A DNA stretch of 64,000 nucleotides, taken from Nocardioides jiangsuensis (GTDB lineage Bacteria; Actinomycetota; Actinomycetes; Propionibacteriales; Nocardioidaceae). Positions 54,817 to 62,742 of this stretch are shown here, in pieces; within the stretch, counting starts at the first letter, position 1, and each line of letters opens with the position of its first letter. The stretch spans positions 372,001 through 436,000 of the forward strand of contig NZ_JAIEZQ010000003.1 of assembly GCF_019679455.1 (NCBI RefSeq). The letters run 5' to 3'. The notes beneath the pieces were generated by a model, which worked only from the letters and a program-made list of their open reading frames with translations, had not been told where the DNA came from and ran no database searches. Made by a program: the position numbers and the translations under genes.

Positions 54817-56107
54817 GACCGGCCTCCGTCCGCGCCGTACCGGGTGCCTCCGCGATCAGCTCCGCCGCGAGCCGGGGCAGCCTGGCCAGGCCGTCGAGGT
54901 CCACGGCGGCGTGGGCGCGCCTCGGCCGGGTCAGGGCCGTGGACAGCCAGCCGCCGATGTTGGACGGGTCGGGGTCCGCGCCCAGCACGTCGACGAGCCC
55001 GGCCTTCCGGAGCTGTTCGGCCCTCAGCGCCTGCTCGACGCGGGGGACGGTGCGGGGGAGGAGCAGAGCCGGGCGCCCCACCGGGAGGAGCTCGCACACC
55101 GAGTTGTAACCGGCCATCGAGACCGTGGCCGCCGCTCGCTCCACGAAGGCGGGCACGTCGGCCACGAACTCGAGGACGACGAGGTCAGGTCGCCTGCTCG
55201 CCGACGCGACCAGCTCGCCGAGGACCCCGCGGTCCATGTAGGGGCCGGTGATCAGGACCCCCACGTGACCCCGGGGGAAGGACGCGCCGGCGAACGCGCG
55301 AGCCAGGGCGGCACCGTCCTGGCCGCCCCCCACGAGACAGAGCACGAACGGAGAGTCCACGTCCTCCGCGGTAGGGGCACCGTTGGCCCGGCTCAGGCCC
55401 ACCACGGCTGACCTACCTCGTGCCAGGTAGCCCGTGTACCGGACCTTGCTGCTCGTCGCCGCGGGCCAGCCGTACGCCACCGCTGGGTCGAAGATCGCCG
55501 GGTCGCCGTACACCCAGACGTCGTCGTACAGGTCGGCGATCGCCTCGTCGGTGCGGGTGAGCGCCCACTCGCGTCGGGTCTGGTCCACCCCGTCCAGGAC
55601 GTCGCGGAGTCCGAGCACGGTGCTGGTGCCGTGCTGCGCGCGCACATGGGACAGCGGACGGTCCAGCTCACCGCCGACACCCCTCGCGACCTTGTCGACG
55701 ATGAGCAGGTCGGGTGCGAACGTGGAGAGCGCTGCGTCCACCACGGCCTCGCGCATCGCCAGCACGTCGTCCAGGGACGTCGAGAGGACGCGGGCACTGT
55801 AGGCGCCCGTGGGGGCCTTGTGCAGGGTGGGGATGGTGACGACCTCGGTGCGCGGGGGCAGCGGGAGCGCCGCGACCTCCGGTGCCCCCGCGATCAGCAG
55901 CACGTCGGTGTCCGGCTGGTCGGCGACGATCGCCCCAGCGACGAGCGAGTTCCGGCGCACGTGGCCCAGGCCCTGGGTGTCGTGGGAGAAGAGGGCGACC
56001 CGTGTGTGCCGGCTGCCCACACCGGCCGCCAGCGGGTAGACACCCGCCGAAGGTCCCAGGAACGACGCCGGGAGATGACGCTTCAGTTTTGCCGGGACAC
56101 GCGCCAC
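54800..56107 (-). CDS. Glycosyltransferase of the GT28 / MurG-like type
   Basis: A 435-residue GT-B protein. SHDTQGLGHVRRNSLVA near the N-terminus, GGGQDGAALARAF in the middle and VSMAGYNSVCELLPVGRPALLLPR in the C-terminal domain mark the MurG/MGT-like class that transfers GlcNAc or a similar sugar. First gene of the operon. GTG 56107 follows the strong site GAGGAGG at 5-6 bases; the longer frame up to 56269 has no such site. The first 45 residues are basic and probably disordered. The operon runs unbroken to 46940 with overlaps at every junction. Confidence 0.87.
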   Translation of the reverse strand: MARVPAKLKRHLPASFLGPSAGVYPLAAGVGSRHTRVALFSHDTQGLGHVRRNSLVAGAIVADQPDTDVLLIAGAPEVAALPLPPRTEVVTIPTLHKAPTGAYSARVLSTSLDDVLAMREAVVDAALSTFAPDLLIVDKVARGVGGELDRPLSHVRAQHGTSTVLGLRDVLDGVDQTRREWALTRTDEAIADLYDDVWVYGDPAIFDPAVAYGWPAATSSKVRYTGYLARGRSAVVGLSRANGAPTAEDVDSPFVLCLVGGGQDGAALARAFAGASFPRGHVGVLITGPYMDRGVLGELVASASRRPDLVVLEFVADVPAFVERAAATVSMAGYNSVCELLPVGRPALLLPRTVPRVEQALRAEQLRKAGLVDVLGADPDPSNIGGWLSTALTRPRRAHAAVDLDGLARLPRLAAELIAEAPGTARTEAGHAGSV

Positions 56108-56304
56108 AGGGGCCCACCTCCTCCGAGTGCAGAGTGGATTCCCATCGCTTACTCGACCGTAAGTCAGCCTCGGAAGTGCATGCATGACACACATGGGGCA
56201 TAGAAGGGCCGCGCGCCGGTGTGTGCGCGGGACAGATCGGTCTGGACGTCCGGGGCATGCCGAGGGCACGCTGGGAGGTGCGGGGGCAGCCCGAGGAGGA
56301 CGCC

Positions 56305-56880
56305 ATGGATCCGGCCACCTTGCACCGTCGCACCGTCGAGTCCTGGGAGCTGCGGGTGGAGGCGGTGCCCACAGACCGCTGGGAGAGCCCGACGCCGTGC
56401 TCCGGCTGGGACGTGCGGACCCTGGTCAACCACGTCACCGGCGAGGAGCTGTGGACGGTGCCGCTGGTGCAGGGGAGCACGATGGAGGAGGTCGGTGACC
56501 GCTTCGAGGGCGACCTGCTCGGCGACGACCCGGTGGTCGCGAGCCGGCGGGCGGCCGCCGCGGCCACGCAGGTCGTGGACCGGGCGGCGCCCGAGGGAAG
56601 CGTGCACCTGTCCTACGGCGACGAGCGGCTGGGGGAGTACCTCCAGCAGCTCGCCGCCGACCATCTGGTGCACGGCTGGGACCTGGCCGTGGCCACCGGT
56701 GGGGACACCCGGCTCGACCCCGAGCTGGTGGCCGAGGTAGCCGCGTGGTTTGCCGACAAGGAGGAGCTCTACCGCTCCGCCGGGGCGATCGGCCCGCACG
56801 CGGAGGCGAGCGGCGACCCGCAGACGGACCTGCTCGCCGCGTTCGGCCGCGACGCCCGTTGGGCCGCGGTCCCCGGCTGA
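56305..56880 (+). CDS. TIGR03086-type DinB-like metal-binding protein
   Basis: A 191-residue four-helix protein of the mycothiol-dependent maleylpyruvate isomerase / DinB superfamily: RWESPTPCSGWDVRTLVNHVTGEELW near 26-50 with metal ligand His43, and DHLVHGWDLAVATGGD near 125-140. Members bind a divalent metal and use or transfer thiol cofactors such as mycothiol; many actinobacterial paralogues have no known substrate. GAGGAGGA before ATG 56305 fixes the start. It is divergent from the glycan operon across about 200 bases. Confidence 0.87.
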   Translation: MDPATLHRRTVESWELRVEAVPTDRWESPTPCSGWDVRTLVNHVTGEELWTVPLVQGSTMEEVGDRFEGDLLGDDPVVASRRAAAAATQVVDRAAPEGSVHLSYGDERLGEYLQQLAADHLVHGWDLAVATGGDTRLDPELVAEVAAWFADKEELYRSAGAIGPHAEASGDPQTDLLAAFGRDARWAAVPG

Positions 56881-56976
56881 GGCGAGCCGTGCGGCCGGCT
56901 CCGGCCAGGGCACTGCGGCACGCGGACCGTCCCGGCGGTGCGTCGTCCCCGGGCGGATGTTTGCGAGGATTCCGGC

Positions 56977-57132
56977 ATGGACGCGCATGAGACCGACCCG
57001 GTGATCACCGACGCCGTTGAGAACATCAGCAACCGCTTCGGCGCCCAGGGCCTCGAGGACCTGATCGCCCTGGCCCGCGTGGAGCTCGAGAAGGCGCAGG
57101 CCGCCCTGAGCGAGCTCTCCGACCTCGACTGA
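56977..57132 (+). CDS. Small acidic helical protein, unknown function
   Basis: A 51-residue protein: MDAHETDPVITDAVENISNR, then an amphipathic helix (FGAQGLEDLIALARVELEKAQAALSELSDLD). GAGGAT ends 6 bases before ATG 56977, a leaderless-type start, and no ribosome-binding site is seen. Conserved short acidic helices of this sort occur upstream of radical SAM genes in actinobacteria only as far as I vaguely recall. It lies 80 bases ahead of the radical SAM gene and is probably co-transcribed. Confidence 0.6.
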   Translation: MDAHETDPVITDAVENISNRFGAQGLEDLIALARVELEKAQAALSELSDLD

Positions 57133-57212
57133 GCCGCTCAGGGCGTTAGAACCTCCGCGGCTTCCGTCGTACCCTTGGGGCGACCCCACGCCTGTCTTCG
57201 AGAGGTTCTTGC

Positions 57213-59198
57213 ATGCCCGCGACCCACGCCGACTCTGTCTTCCCCAGGCTGGAGCCGCTGCTGCCGTCGGTGCAGAAGCCGATCCAGTACGTCGGGGGCG
57301 AGCTCAACTCCACGCTGAAGGAGTGGGGCGACGACGAGACCTCGCCGATGGTCCGCTGGGCCCTGATGTACCCCGACGCCTACGAGGTGGGCCTGCCCAA
57401 CCAGGGCGTCCAGATCCTCTACGAGGTGCTCAACGAGCGGGACTGGATCGTCGCCGAGCGCACCTACTCGGTGTGGCCGGACATGGAGCAGGTCATGCGT
57501 GACGGTGACGCGCAGGGGCCGATCCCGCAGTTCACCGTCGACAACCACCGTCCGGTGCGCGCCTTCGACCTGTTCGGGGTGTCGTTCTCCACCGAGCTCG
57601 GCTACACCAACCTGCTCACCGCGCTGGACCTCGCGGGCATCCCGCTGCACGCGGCCGACCGCACCGAGGACGACCCGATCGTGCTCGCCGGCGGCCACGC
57701 GGCGTTCAACCCCGAGCCGATCGCGGACTTCCTCGACGCGGCGGTCCTCGGCGACGGCGAGGAGATCGTGCTGGCGATCTCCGACGTCGTGCGGGAGTGG
57801 AAGGAGGAGGGGCGTCCCGGGCTCTCCGGCCGCACCCCTCGCGACGAGCTGCTCTACCGCCTCGCGGTCTCGGGCAGCGTGTACGTCCCGAAGTTCTACG
57901 ACGTCGACTACCTGCCCGACGGCCGGATCAAGCGCGTCGTCCCCAACACGTCCGGGGTGCCGTGGCGGGTGCACAAGCACACGCTGATGGACCTCGACGC
58001 CTGGCCGTACCCGCGCAAGCCGCTGGTGCCGCTCGCCGAGACCGTGCACGAGCGCTTCTCCGTCGAGATCTTCCGCGGCTGCACCCGCGGCTGCCGGTTC
58101 TGCCAGGCCGGGATGATCACCCGCCCGGTACGCGAGCGGTCGATCGAGACGATCGGCGACATGGTCGAGAACGGCATCCGCAAGTCCGGCTTCGAGGAGG
58201 TCGGCCTGCTGTCCCTATCGAGCGCCGACCACACCGAGATCGGTGAGGTGGCCAAGGGGCTCGCGGACCGGTACGAGGGCTCGAACGTCTCGCTGTCGCT
58301 GCCGTCGACCCGCGTGGACGCCTTCAACATCTCCCTCGCCAACGAGTTCTCCCGCAACGGCCGCCGGTCGGGCCTGACCTTCGCCCCCGAGGGCGGGTCG
58401 GAGCGGATGCGCAAGGTGATCAACAAGATGGTCACCGAGGAGGACCTGATCCGCACCGTCGCCACGGCGTACTCCCACGGCTGGCGCCAGGTGAAGCTCT
58501 ACTTCATGTGCGGGCTGCCCACCGAGACCGACGAGGACGTGCTCGAGATCGCCGACCTCGCGAAGAAGGTGATCGCGAAGGGCCGTGAGGTGTCCGGGCG
58601 CAACGACATCCGCTGCACCGTGTCGATCGGCGGGTTCGTGCCCAAGCCGCACACCCCGTTCCAGTGGGCCGCCCAGCTCGACCACGAGACCACCGACGAG
58701 CGGCTGAAGAAGCTGCGCGACAACGTGCGCGCGGACAAGAAGTTCGGCCGCGCCATCGGGTTCCGCTACCACGACGGCCGCCCCGGCATCATCGAGGGAC
58801 TGCTCTCGCGCGGCGACCGCCGGGTGGGGCGGATCATCGAGGCGGTGTGGCGCGACGGCGGCCGCTTCGACGGCTGGAGCGAGCACTTCTCCTACGACCG
58901 CTGGGTCGCGGGCGCCGAGACCGGTCTGGCGGACACCCCGGTCGACCTCGACTGGTACACCGTCCGCGAGCGCGAGCACTCCGAGGTGCTGCCCTGGGAC
59001 CACCTCGACTCCGGTCTCGACAAGGACTGGCTGTGGGAGGACTGGCAGGACGCGATCGACCCCGACCCCGACTCCGACGTCGAGGTCGAGGACTGCCGCT
59101 GGACCCCCTGCTACGACTGCGGCGTCTGCCCGCAGATGGACACCGAGATCCAGATCGGCCCCACCGGCCGCCAGCTGCTGCCGCTCTCCGTGGTCTGA
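57213..59198 (+). CDS. B12-binding-type radical SAM protein, TIGR03960 family
   Basis: A 661-residue radical SAM protein. The N-terminal region (VRWALMYPDAYEVGLPNQGVQILYEVLN near 45-75) resembles a B12-binding domain. The iron-sulfur motif CTRGCRFCQAG has Cys290, Cys294 and Cys297. The C-terminal extension has a further Cys cluster, CRWTPCYDCGVCP, near 630-643. The family normally neighbours or is fused to a DUF2344 (TIGR03936) protein and RNase E/G, as in this region; tRNA or rRNA modification has been proposed. Here the DUF2344 gene is 2.5 kb away, separated by an MFS and a winged-helix gene. Confidence 0.92.
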   Translation: MPATHADSVFPRLEPLLPSVQKPIQYVGGELNSTLKEWGDDETSPMVRWALMYPDAYEVGLPNQGVQILYEVLNERDWIVAERTYSVWPDMEQVMRDGDAQGPIPQFTVDNHRPVRAFDLFGVSFSTELGYTNLLTALDLAGIPLHAADRTEDDPIVLAGGHAAFNPEPIADFLDAAVLGDGEEIVLAISDVVREWKEEGRPGLSGRTPRDELLYRLAVSGSVYVPKFYDVDYLPDGRIKRVVPNTSGVPWRVHKHTLMDLDAWPYPRKPLVPLAETVHERFSVEIFRGCTRGCRFCQAGMITRPVRERSIETIGDMVENGIRKSGFEEVGLLSLSSADHTEIGEVAKGLADRYEGSNVSLSLPSTRVDAFNISLANEFSRNGRRSGLTFAPEGGSERMRKVINKMVTEEDLIRTVATAYSHGWRQVKLYFMCGLPTETDEDVLEIADLAKKVIAKGREVSGRNDIRCTVSIGGFVPKPHTPFQWAAQLDHETTDERLKKLRDNVRADKKFGRAIGFRYHDGRPGIIEGLLSRGDRRVGRIIEAVWRDGGRFDGWSEHFSYDRWVAGAETGLADTPVDLDWYTVREREHSEVLPWDHLDSGLDKDWLWEDWQDAIDPDPDSDVEVEDCRWTPCYDCGVCPQMDTEIQIGPTGRQLLPLSVV

Positions 59199-59221
59199 CC
59201 CGGTGGCGACCGCGCTGGTGG

Positions 59222-60448
59222 TCAGCCGGCTCGACTGACCTCGCGGGCCCGGTCGAGCTGGTCCTCGACGTACGCCGGCCGGGCGACCGTGAGCCCGGCG
59301 ACGAGCATCGGCACCACCAGCACGAGCAACGCGCCGAGGGGCACGGTCCAGCCGTCGGTCACGTCGTAGAGGACGCCCATGCCCAGCGGACCCACGGCCG
59401 CGATCAGGTAGCCCACCGACTGGGTGAAGCCGGACAGCGCGGCGGTGCCGGCGCTGGTGCGCGCCCGCAGTCCGATCAGGGTGAGCACCAGCGGGAAGAT
59501 CGCGCAGGCCACGCCCACGAGCACCGCCCACACCCAGGCCCCGCCCACCGGGGCCAGGATCAGGCCGAGGTAGCCCACCGGGTAGCAGGCCAGGAGCCCG
59601 GTGATCAGCCAGGTCTGGTCGTGCAGCCGCGACGCCATGTGCGGCACCCAGAACGACAGCGGGATGCTCATCGCGGTGATCACGCCGAGCAGCAGGCCCG
59701 CGGTGCCCGGGGAGAAGCCGGCGTCGCGGTAGACCTGGGCGAACCAGCCGAAGATCGAGTACGCCTGGAGCGACTGGAGGCCGAAGAACGCCGCCATCGC
59801 CCAGCCCAGCCGGGTGCGGGCGACGTCGCGCAGGGTGACGGTCTGCACCGCCTCGTCGGGCGCACGGTCGTGGCGCACCAGGGCCACCCAGGGGAGGGCG
59901 GCGACCAGCGCGGTCACCGCCCACGCCAGCAGGCCCCAGCGCCAGGAGCCGAGCTGCTCCGACAGGGGGACGGTGGCCACCGAGGCCAGGGTGAGCCCCA
60001 CCGCGAGGGCGGTGGTGTAGATCGAGGTGAGCAGCCCGACGCGGTGCGGGAAGTGCAGCTTCACCAGTGTCGGCAGCAGCACGTTGGCCGTGGCCATCCC
60101 CCCGAGCGCGAGCAGCGACAGGGCGAGGAAGGCCGGCACGTGGTCGATCCGTGACCGCACCCCGAGGCCGACGACGACCGCGACGAGCGACAGCAGGGTG
60201 ACCCGGTGCACCCCGACGACCCGGGCCAGCCAGGGCGCGAGCGCGCCGAACACCGCGAACGCGAGCACCGGCAGCGTGGTGAGCACGCCGGCGGTGGTGG
60301 GGGACATGCCGAGCTCGGCGGTGAGCTCGCCGAGCACCGGACCCACGCTGACGGCGGCCGGGCGCAGGTTGAAGGCCAGGACCACGATCCCGACGAGGAC
60401 CAGCAGCCGCTCGGCGCGGGAGTCCTGGTGGGGGTCGGGTCGGATCAC
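59222..60448 (-). CDS. MFS transporter, CynX/NimT family
   Basis: A 408-residue major facilitator protein with twelve predicted membrane segments. The start LVLVGIVVLAFNLRPAAVSVGPVL is characteristic of the CynX/NimT group (cyanate or nitroimidazole transport in named members). The central loop is short (VRHDRAPDEAVQTVTLRDVA), as expected. GTG 60448 begins VIRPDPHQDSRAER; an overlapping out-of-frame ATG lies just upstream. It breaks the usual radical SAM-DUF2344 neighbourhood, lying on the opposite strand. The substrate is unknown. Confidence 0.88.
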   Translation of the reverse strand: MIRPDPHQDSRAERLLVLVGIVVLAFNLRPAAVSVGPVLGELTAELGMSPTTAGVLTTLPVLAFAVFGALAPWLARVVGVHRVTLLSLVAVVVGLGVRSRIDHVPAFLALSLLALGGMATANVLLPTLVKLHFPHRVGLLTSIYTTALAVGLTLASVATVPLSEQLGSWRWGLLAWAVTALVAALPWVALVRHDRAPDEAVQTVTLRDVARTRLGWAMAAFFGLQSLQAYSIFGWFAQVYRDAGFSPGTAGLLLGVITAMSIPLSFWVPHMASRLHDQTWLITGLLACYPVGYLGLILAPVGGAWVWAVLVGVACAIFPLVLTLIGLRARTSAGTAALSGFTQSVGYLIAAVGPLGMGVLYDVTDGWTVPLGALLVLVVPMLVAGLTVARPAYVEDQLDRAREVSRAG

Positions 60449-60530
60449 CGGCTCATGGTGCCACGCGGGTGGTCGGCGGAGCCGCTGCCGTCACCGCCCT
60501 GCGGTCGGCGCCGGCTGCCATGATGCGTAC

Positions 60531-61730
60531 ATGCGGTCCTTCGACGTCGCCGAGCGCCGGGCGAGGCTGGCGCGCCGGCACCGGCTCGCGCCGTCGGACC
60601 GCGCGGCGAGCGTCGAGGAGGCGGCCCGCAGCATGGTCTGCCTGCACGCCACCGACCCCGCCACCGTCTACCTGTCCGCGCGGTGTCGGGTGGCGGCGAT
60701 GACCACCGCCGACGTGGACCGGGCGTTGTACGACGACCGCACCCTGGTCAAGCACCTCGCCATGCGGCGCACCCTGTTCGCCTTCCCGCGGGAGGTCCTC
60801 GACGCGGCGCAGGGCGGGGCGAGCGCCAAGGTGGCCGCCGCGGAGCGCCGGCGGCTCGTCCGCGCCGTGGAGCAGGCCGGGCTGCGCAGCGACGCGGAGG
60901 CGTGGTTCGACGCCGCGCGGGAGGCGGTGCTGACTGCCCTCGCGGGAGGCAGGGAGGCGACCTCGACCGAGCTCCGCGCGGAGATCCCGCTGCTCGAGGG
61001 CTCCCTGAGCTACGGGGAGGGCAGGAGCTGGGGCGGCCAGGTCCCGGTCGGACCACGGGTGCTGACCGTGCTGTCCGCCGCGGGAGAGCTGGTCCGTGCC
61101 TCCAACGCCGGCGGGTGGACCACGTCGCGCCCGCGCTGGGCGACGATGGCGTCCTGGCTCGGCCGCCCCCTCGACCCGCCCGACGAGGCCACCGGCACCG
61201 CGGAGCTGGTCCGTGCCTGGCTGGCGGCGTTCGGGCCCGGGACGGAACAGGACCTGAAGTGGTGGCTCGGCGGGACGCTGGCCGGCACCCGCCGCGCCCT
61301 GGCCGCGGTCGGCGCCGTGGAGGTCGACCTCGGCGGCGGAAGGGTCGGCCACGTCCTGCCCGACGACCTCGAGCCGACCGAGCGGCCGGGCCCGTGGGTG
61401 GCTCTACTGCCCGCGCTCGACCCCACCACGATGGGCTGGTTCGAGCGCGACTGGTACCTGTCCGGCCACCGGACGGCGGTCTTCGACGGCAACGGGAACG
61501 GCGGCAGCACCGCCTGGTCCGACGGGCGGATCGTCGGCGGCTGGCACCAGAGCGAGGCCGGGGAGGTGGCGGTCGGGCTGCTCGAGCCGGTGGACCCCGC
61601 CGTGGAGCGGGCGCTGACCGAGGAGGCCGGCAGGCTGACCGACTGGCTGGCGGGGGTCCGGGTCGCCGAGCGGTTCCCCTCGCCGCTGACCCGGCGGGCG
61701 GGCGGGAAGGGACCGGTACCCGAGGCTTAG
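60531..61730 (+). CDS. Winged-helix DNA-binding protein, HTH_42 (AlkZ-like) family, without the catalytic QxQ motif
   Basis: A 399-residue protein of the winged-helix HTH_42 / AlkZ-YcaQ family, whose active members are DNA glycosylases that unhook crosslinks or bulky alkyl adducts. LARRHRLAPSDRAASVEEAARSMVCLHATDPATVYLSA is the N-terminal hallmark; the position of the catalytic QxQ (QAQD in AlkZ) reads His39-Ala-Thr41. GTEQDLKWWLGGTLAG and the C-terminal WHQSEAGEVAVGLLE are typical. With HAT in place of QxQ, glycosylase activity is doubtful; it may be a non-catalytic or a differently acting clade. CATGAT ends 6 bases before ATG 60531. Confidence 0.85.
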   Translation: MRSFDVAERRARLARRHRLAPSDRAASVEEAARSMVCLHATDPATVYLSARCRVAAMTTADVDRALYDDRTLVKHLAMRRTLFAFPREVLDAAQGGASAKVAAAERRRLVRAVEQAGLRSDAEAWFDAAREAVLTALAGGREATSTELRAEIPLLEGSLSYGEGRSWGGQVPVGPRVLTVLSAAGELVRASNAGGWTTSRPRWATMASWLGRPLDPPDEATGTAELVRAWLAAFGPGTEQDLKWWLGGTLAGTRRALAAVGAVEVDLGGGRVGHVLPDDLEPTERPGPWVALLPALDPTTMGWFERDWYLSGHRTAVFDGNGNGGSTAWSDGRIVGGWHQSEAGEVAVGLLEPVDPAVERALTEEAGRLTDWLAGVRVAERFPSPLTRRAGGKGPVPEA

Positions 61731-61733
61731 GGT
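61728..61733 (+). promoter_or_regulatory. Leaderless -10 element of the DUF2344 gene
   Basis: TAGGGT ends 6 bases before GTG 61740 and contains the stop codon (TAG) of the winged-helix gene, so the two genes overlap in regulatory space. Confidence 0.6.
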
Positions 61734-61739
61734 TGCCCC

Positions 61740-62480
61740 GTGCGTGAACAGCCCGAGCAGCAAGCCCCTCCCGTCCAGCGTCTCCGGATCCGCTACGCGA
61801 AGCGGGGACGGCTCAGGTTCACCAGCCATCGCGACTTCTCCCGCGCCTTCGAGCGCGCGGTGTTCCGGGCGCGTGTCCCGATGGCCTACTCGTCGGGGTT
61901 CAACCCGCACCCGCGGATCTCGTACGCCGGCGCCGCGCCGACCGGGTCCGCGAGCGAGGCGGAGTACCTCGAGATCGCGCTCGCCGAGCAGGTCGACCCG
62001 GTCGCGGTGCACGCCGCCCTCGACGAGGCGCTCCCGGACGGGCTCGACGTGCTCGAGGTCGTGCAGAGCCCCGGGGGATCGCTCTCGGACCGGCTCGAGG
62101 CCAGCACGTGGCGGATCACCCTGCCCGGCGTACCGGCGGACGTGGCCGCCTCGGCGGTGGCGGCGTTCCTCGCCGCGGACGAGGTCTCCGTCGAACGGAT
62201 GACGAAGAAGGGGCTGCGCACCTTCGACTGCCGCGAGGCGGTCGTGTCGCTCGGATCACACGCTACGACGGGATCCGGGACGGAGTGTGCGATACTCGAC
62301 TTGGTCTTGCGACACGGAACCCCGTCCGTGAGACCCGACGACGTCCTCGCCGGACTCCGCGCGATCGGCGGACTCGAGGTTGGTTCCGCTCCCGTACACG
62401 AGCGACTGGCCCAGGGTCCTCTCGACGCGCTGACCGGCACGGTGGGCGATCCGTTGGCGCCCGACCGCGACGCAGTGTGA
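61740..62480 (+). CDS. DUF2344 (TIGR03936) protein, partner of the radical SAM protein
   Basis: A 246-residue protein: RLRIRYAKRGRLRFTSHRDFSRAFERAVFRARVPMAYSSGFNPHPRISYAGAAPTGSASEAEYLEI is the family signature. Its usual partner is the TIGR03960 radical SAM protein (present at 57213), and the two occur as a fusion in other bacteria, so they probably act as one enzyme; the reaction is unknown. In actinobacteria the pair lies directly upstream of rne, as here. The C-terminal third (CREAVVSLGS, VRPDDVLAGLRAIGGLEV) is variable. Confidence 0.9.
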   Translation: MREQPEQQAPPVQRLRIRYAKRGRLRFTSHRDFSRAFERAVFRARVPMAYSSGFNPHPRISYAGAAPTGSASEAEYLEIALAEQVDPVAVHAALDEALPDGLDVLEVVQSPGGSLSDRLEASTWRITLPGVPADVAASAVAAFLAADEVSVERMTKKGLRTFDCREAVVSLGSHATTGSGTECAILDLVLRHGTPSVRPDDVLAGLRAIGGLEVGSAPVHERLAQGPLDALTGTVGDPLAPDRDAV

Positions 62481-62691
62481 CCGAAGGTGACAGGTTCGGT
62501 CCGTCCCAAGCTGCCGACCGCGGACTGTGCCACGCGACCGCCTGAGCGACGATGACTTCGGAGGATGTCGCCGCCGCTCCAGTCACGGCTCGGTGGCCCG
62601 CTCGCGCACAGCGCGGGTAGGACCGCAGGTGCCCGCTGGGGCCTCGACCGCAGGCTTGCGTCGGACCGGTTCGCCGGCCGGCGACTGACTC

Positions 62692-62730
62692 GCTCCCGAG
62701 GTATCGCGTCCCAGGACGTGTCCCGGGAGC
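62692..62730 (+). promoter_or_regulatory. Structured leader hairpin just upstream of the rne ribosome-binding site
   Basis: GCTCCCG (62692-62698) can pair with CGGGAGC (62724-62730), 2 bases before the AGGAGA site, and encloses GTCC-CA-GGAC. The whole 62481-62742 interval is a non-coding leader of up to 262 bases. Further upstream are CCCGC/GCGGG pairings and the repeated word GACCGCAGG (twice). RNase E is known to regulate itself through its leader in enterobacteria, so a similar role is possible. Confidence 0.5.
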
Positions 62731-62742
62731 CTAGGAGAGCAC

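Noticed and set aside
46940-56107. The glycan operon as a mobile element or resistance island
   Set aside because: No transposase, integrase, inverted repeats or tRNA flank; the APH-fold genes are next to glycosyltransferases and have maltokinase-like loops, so antibiotic resistance is not supported.
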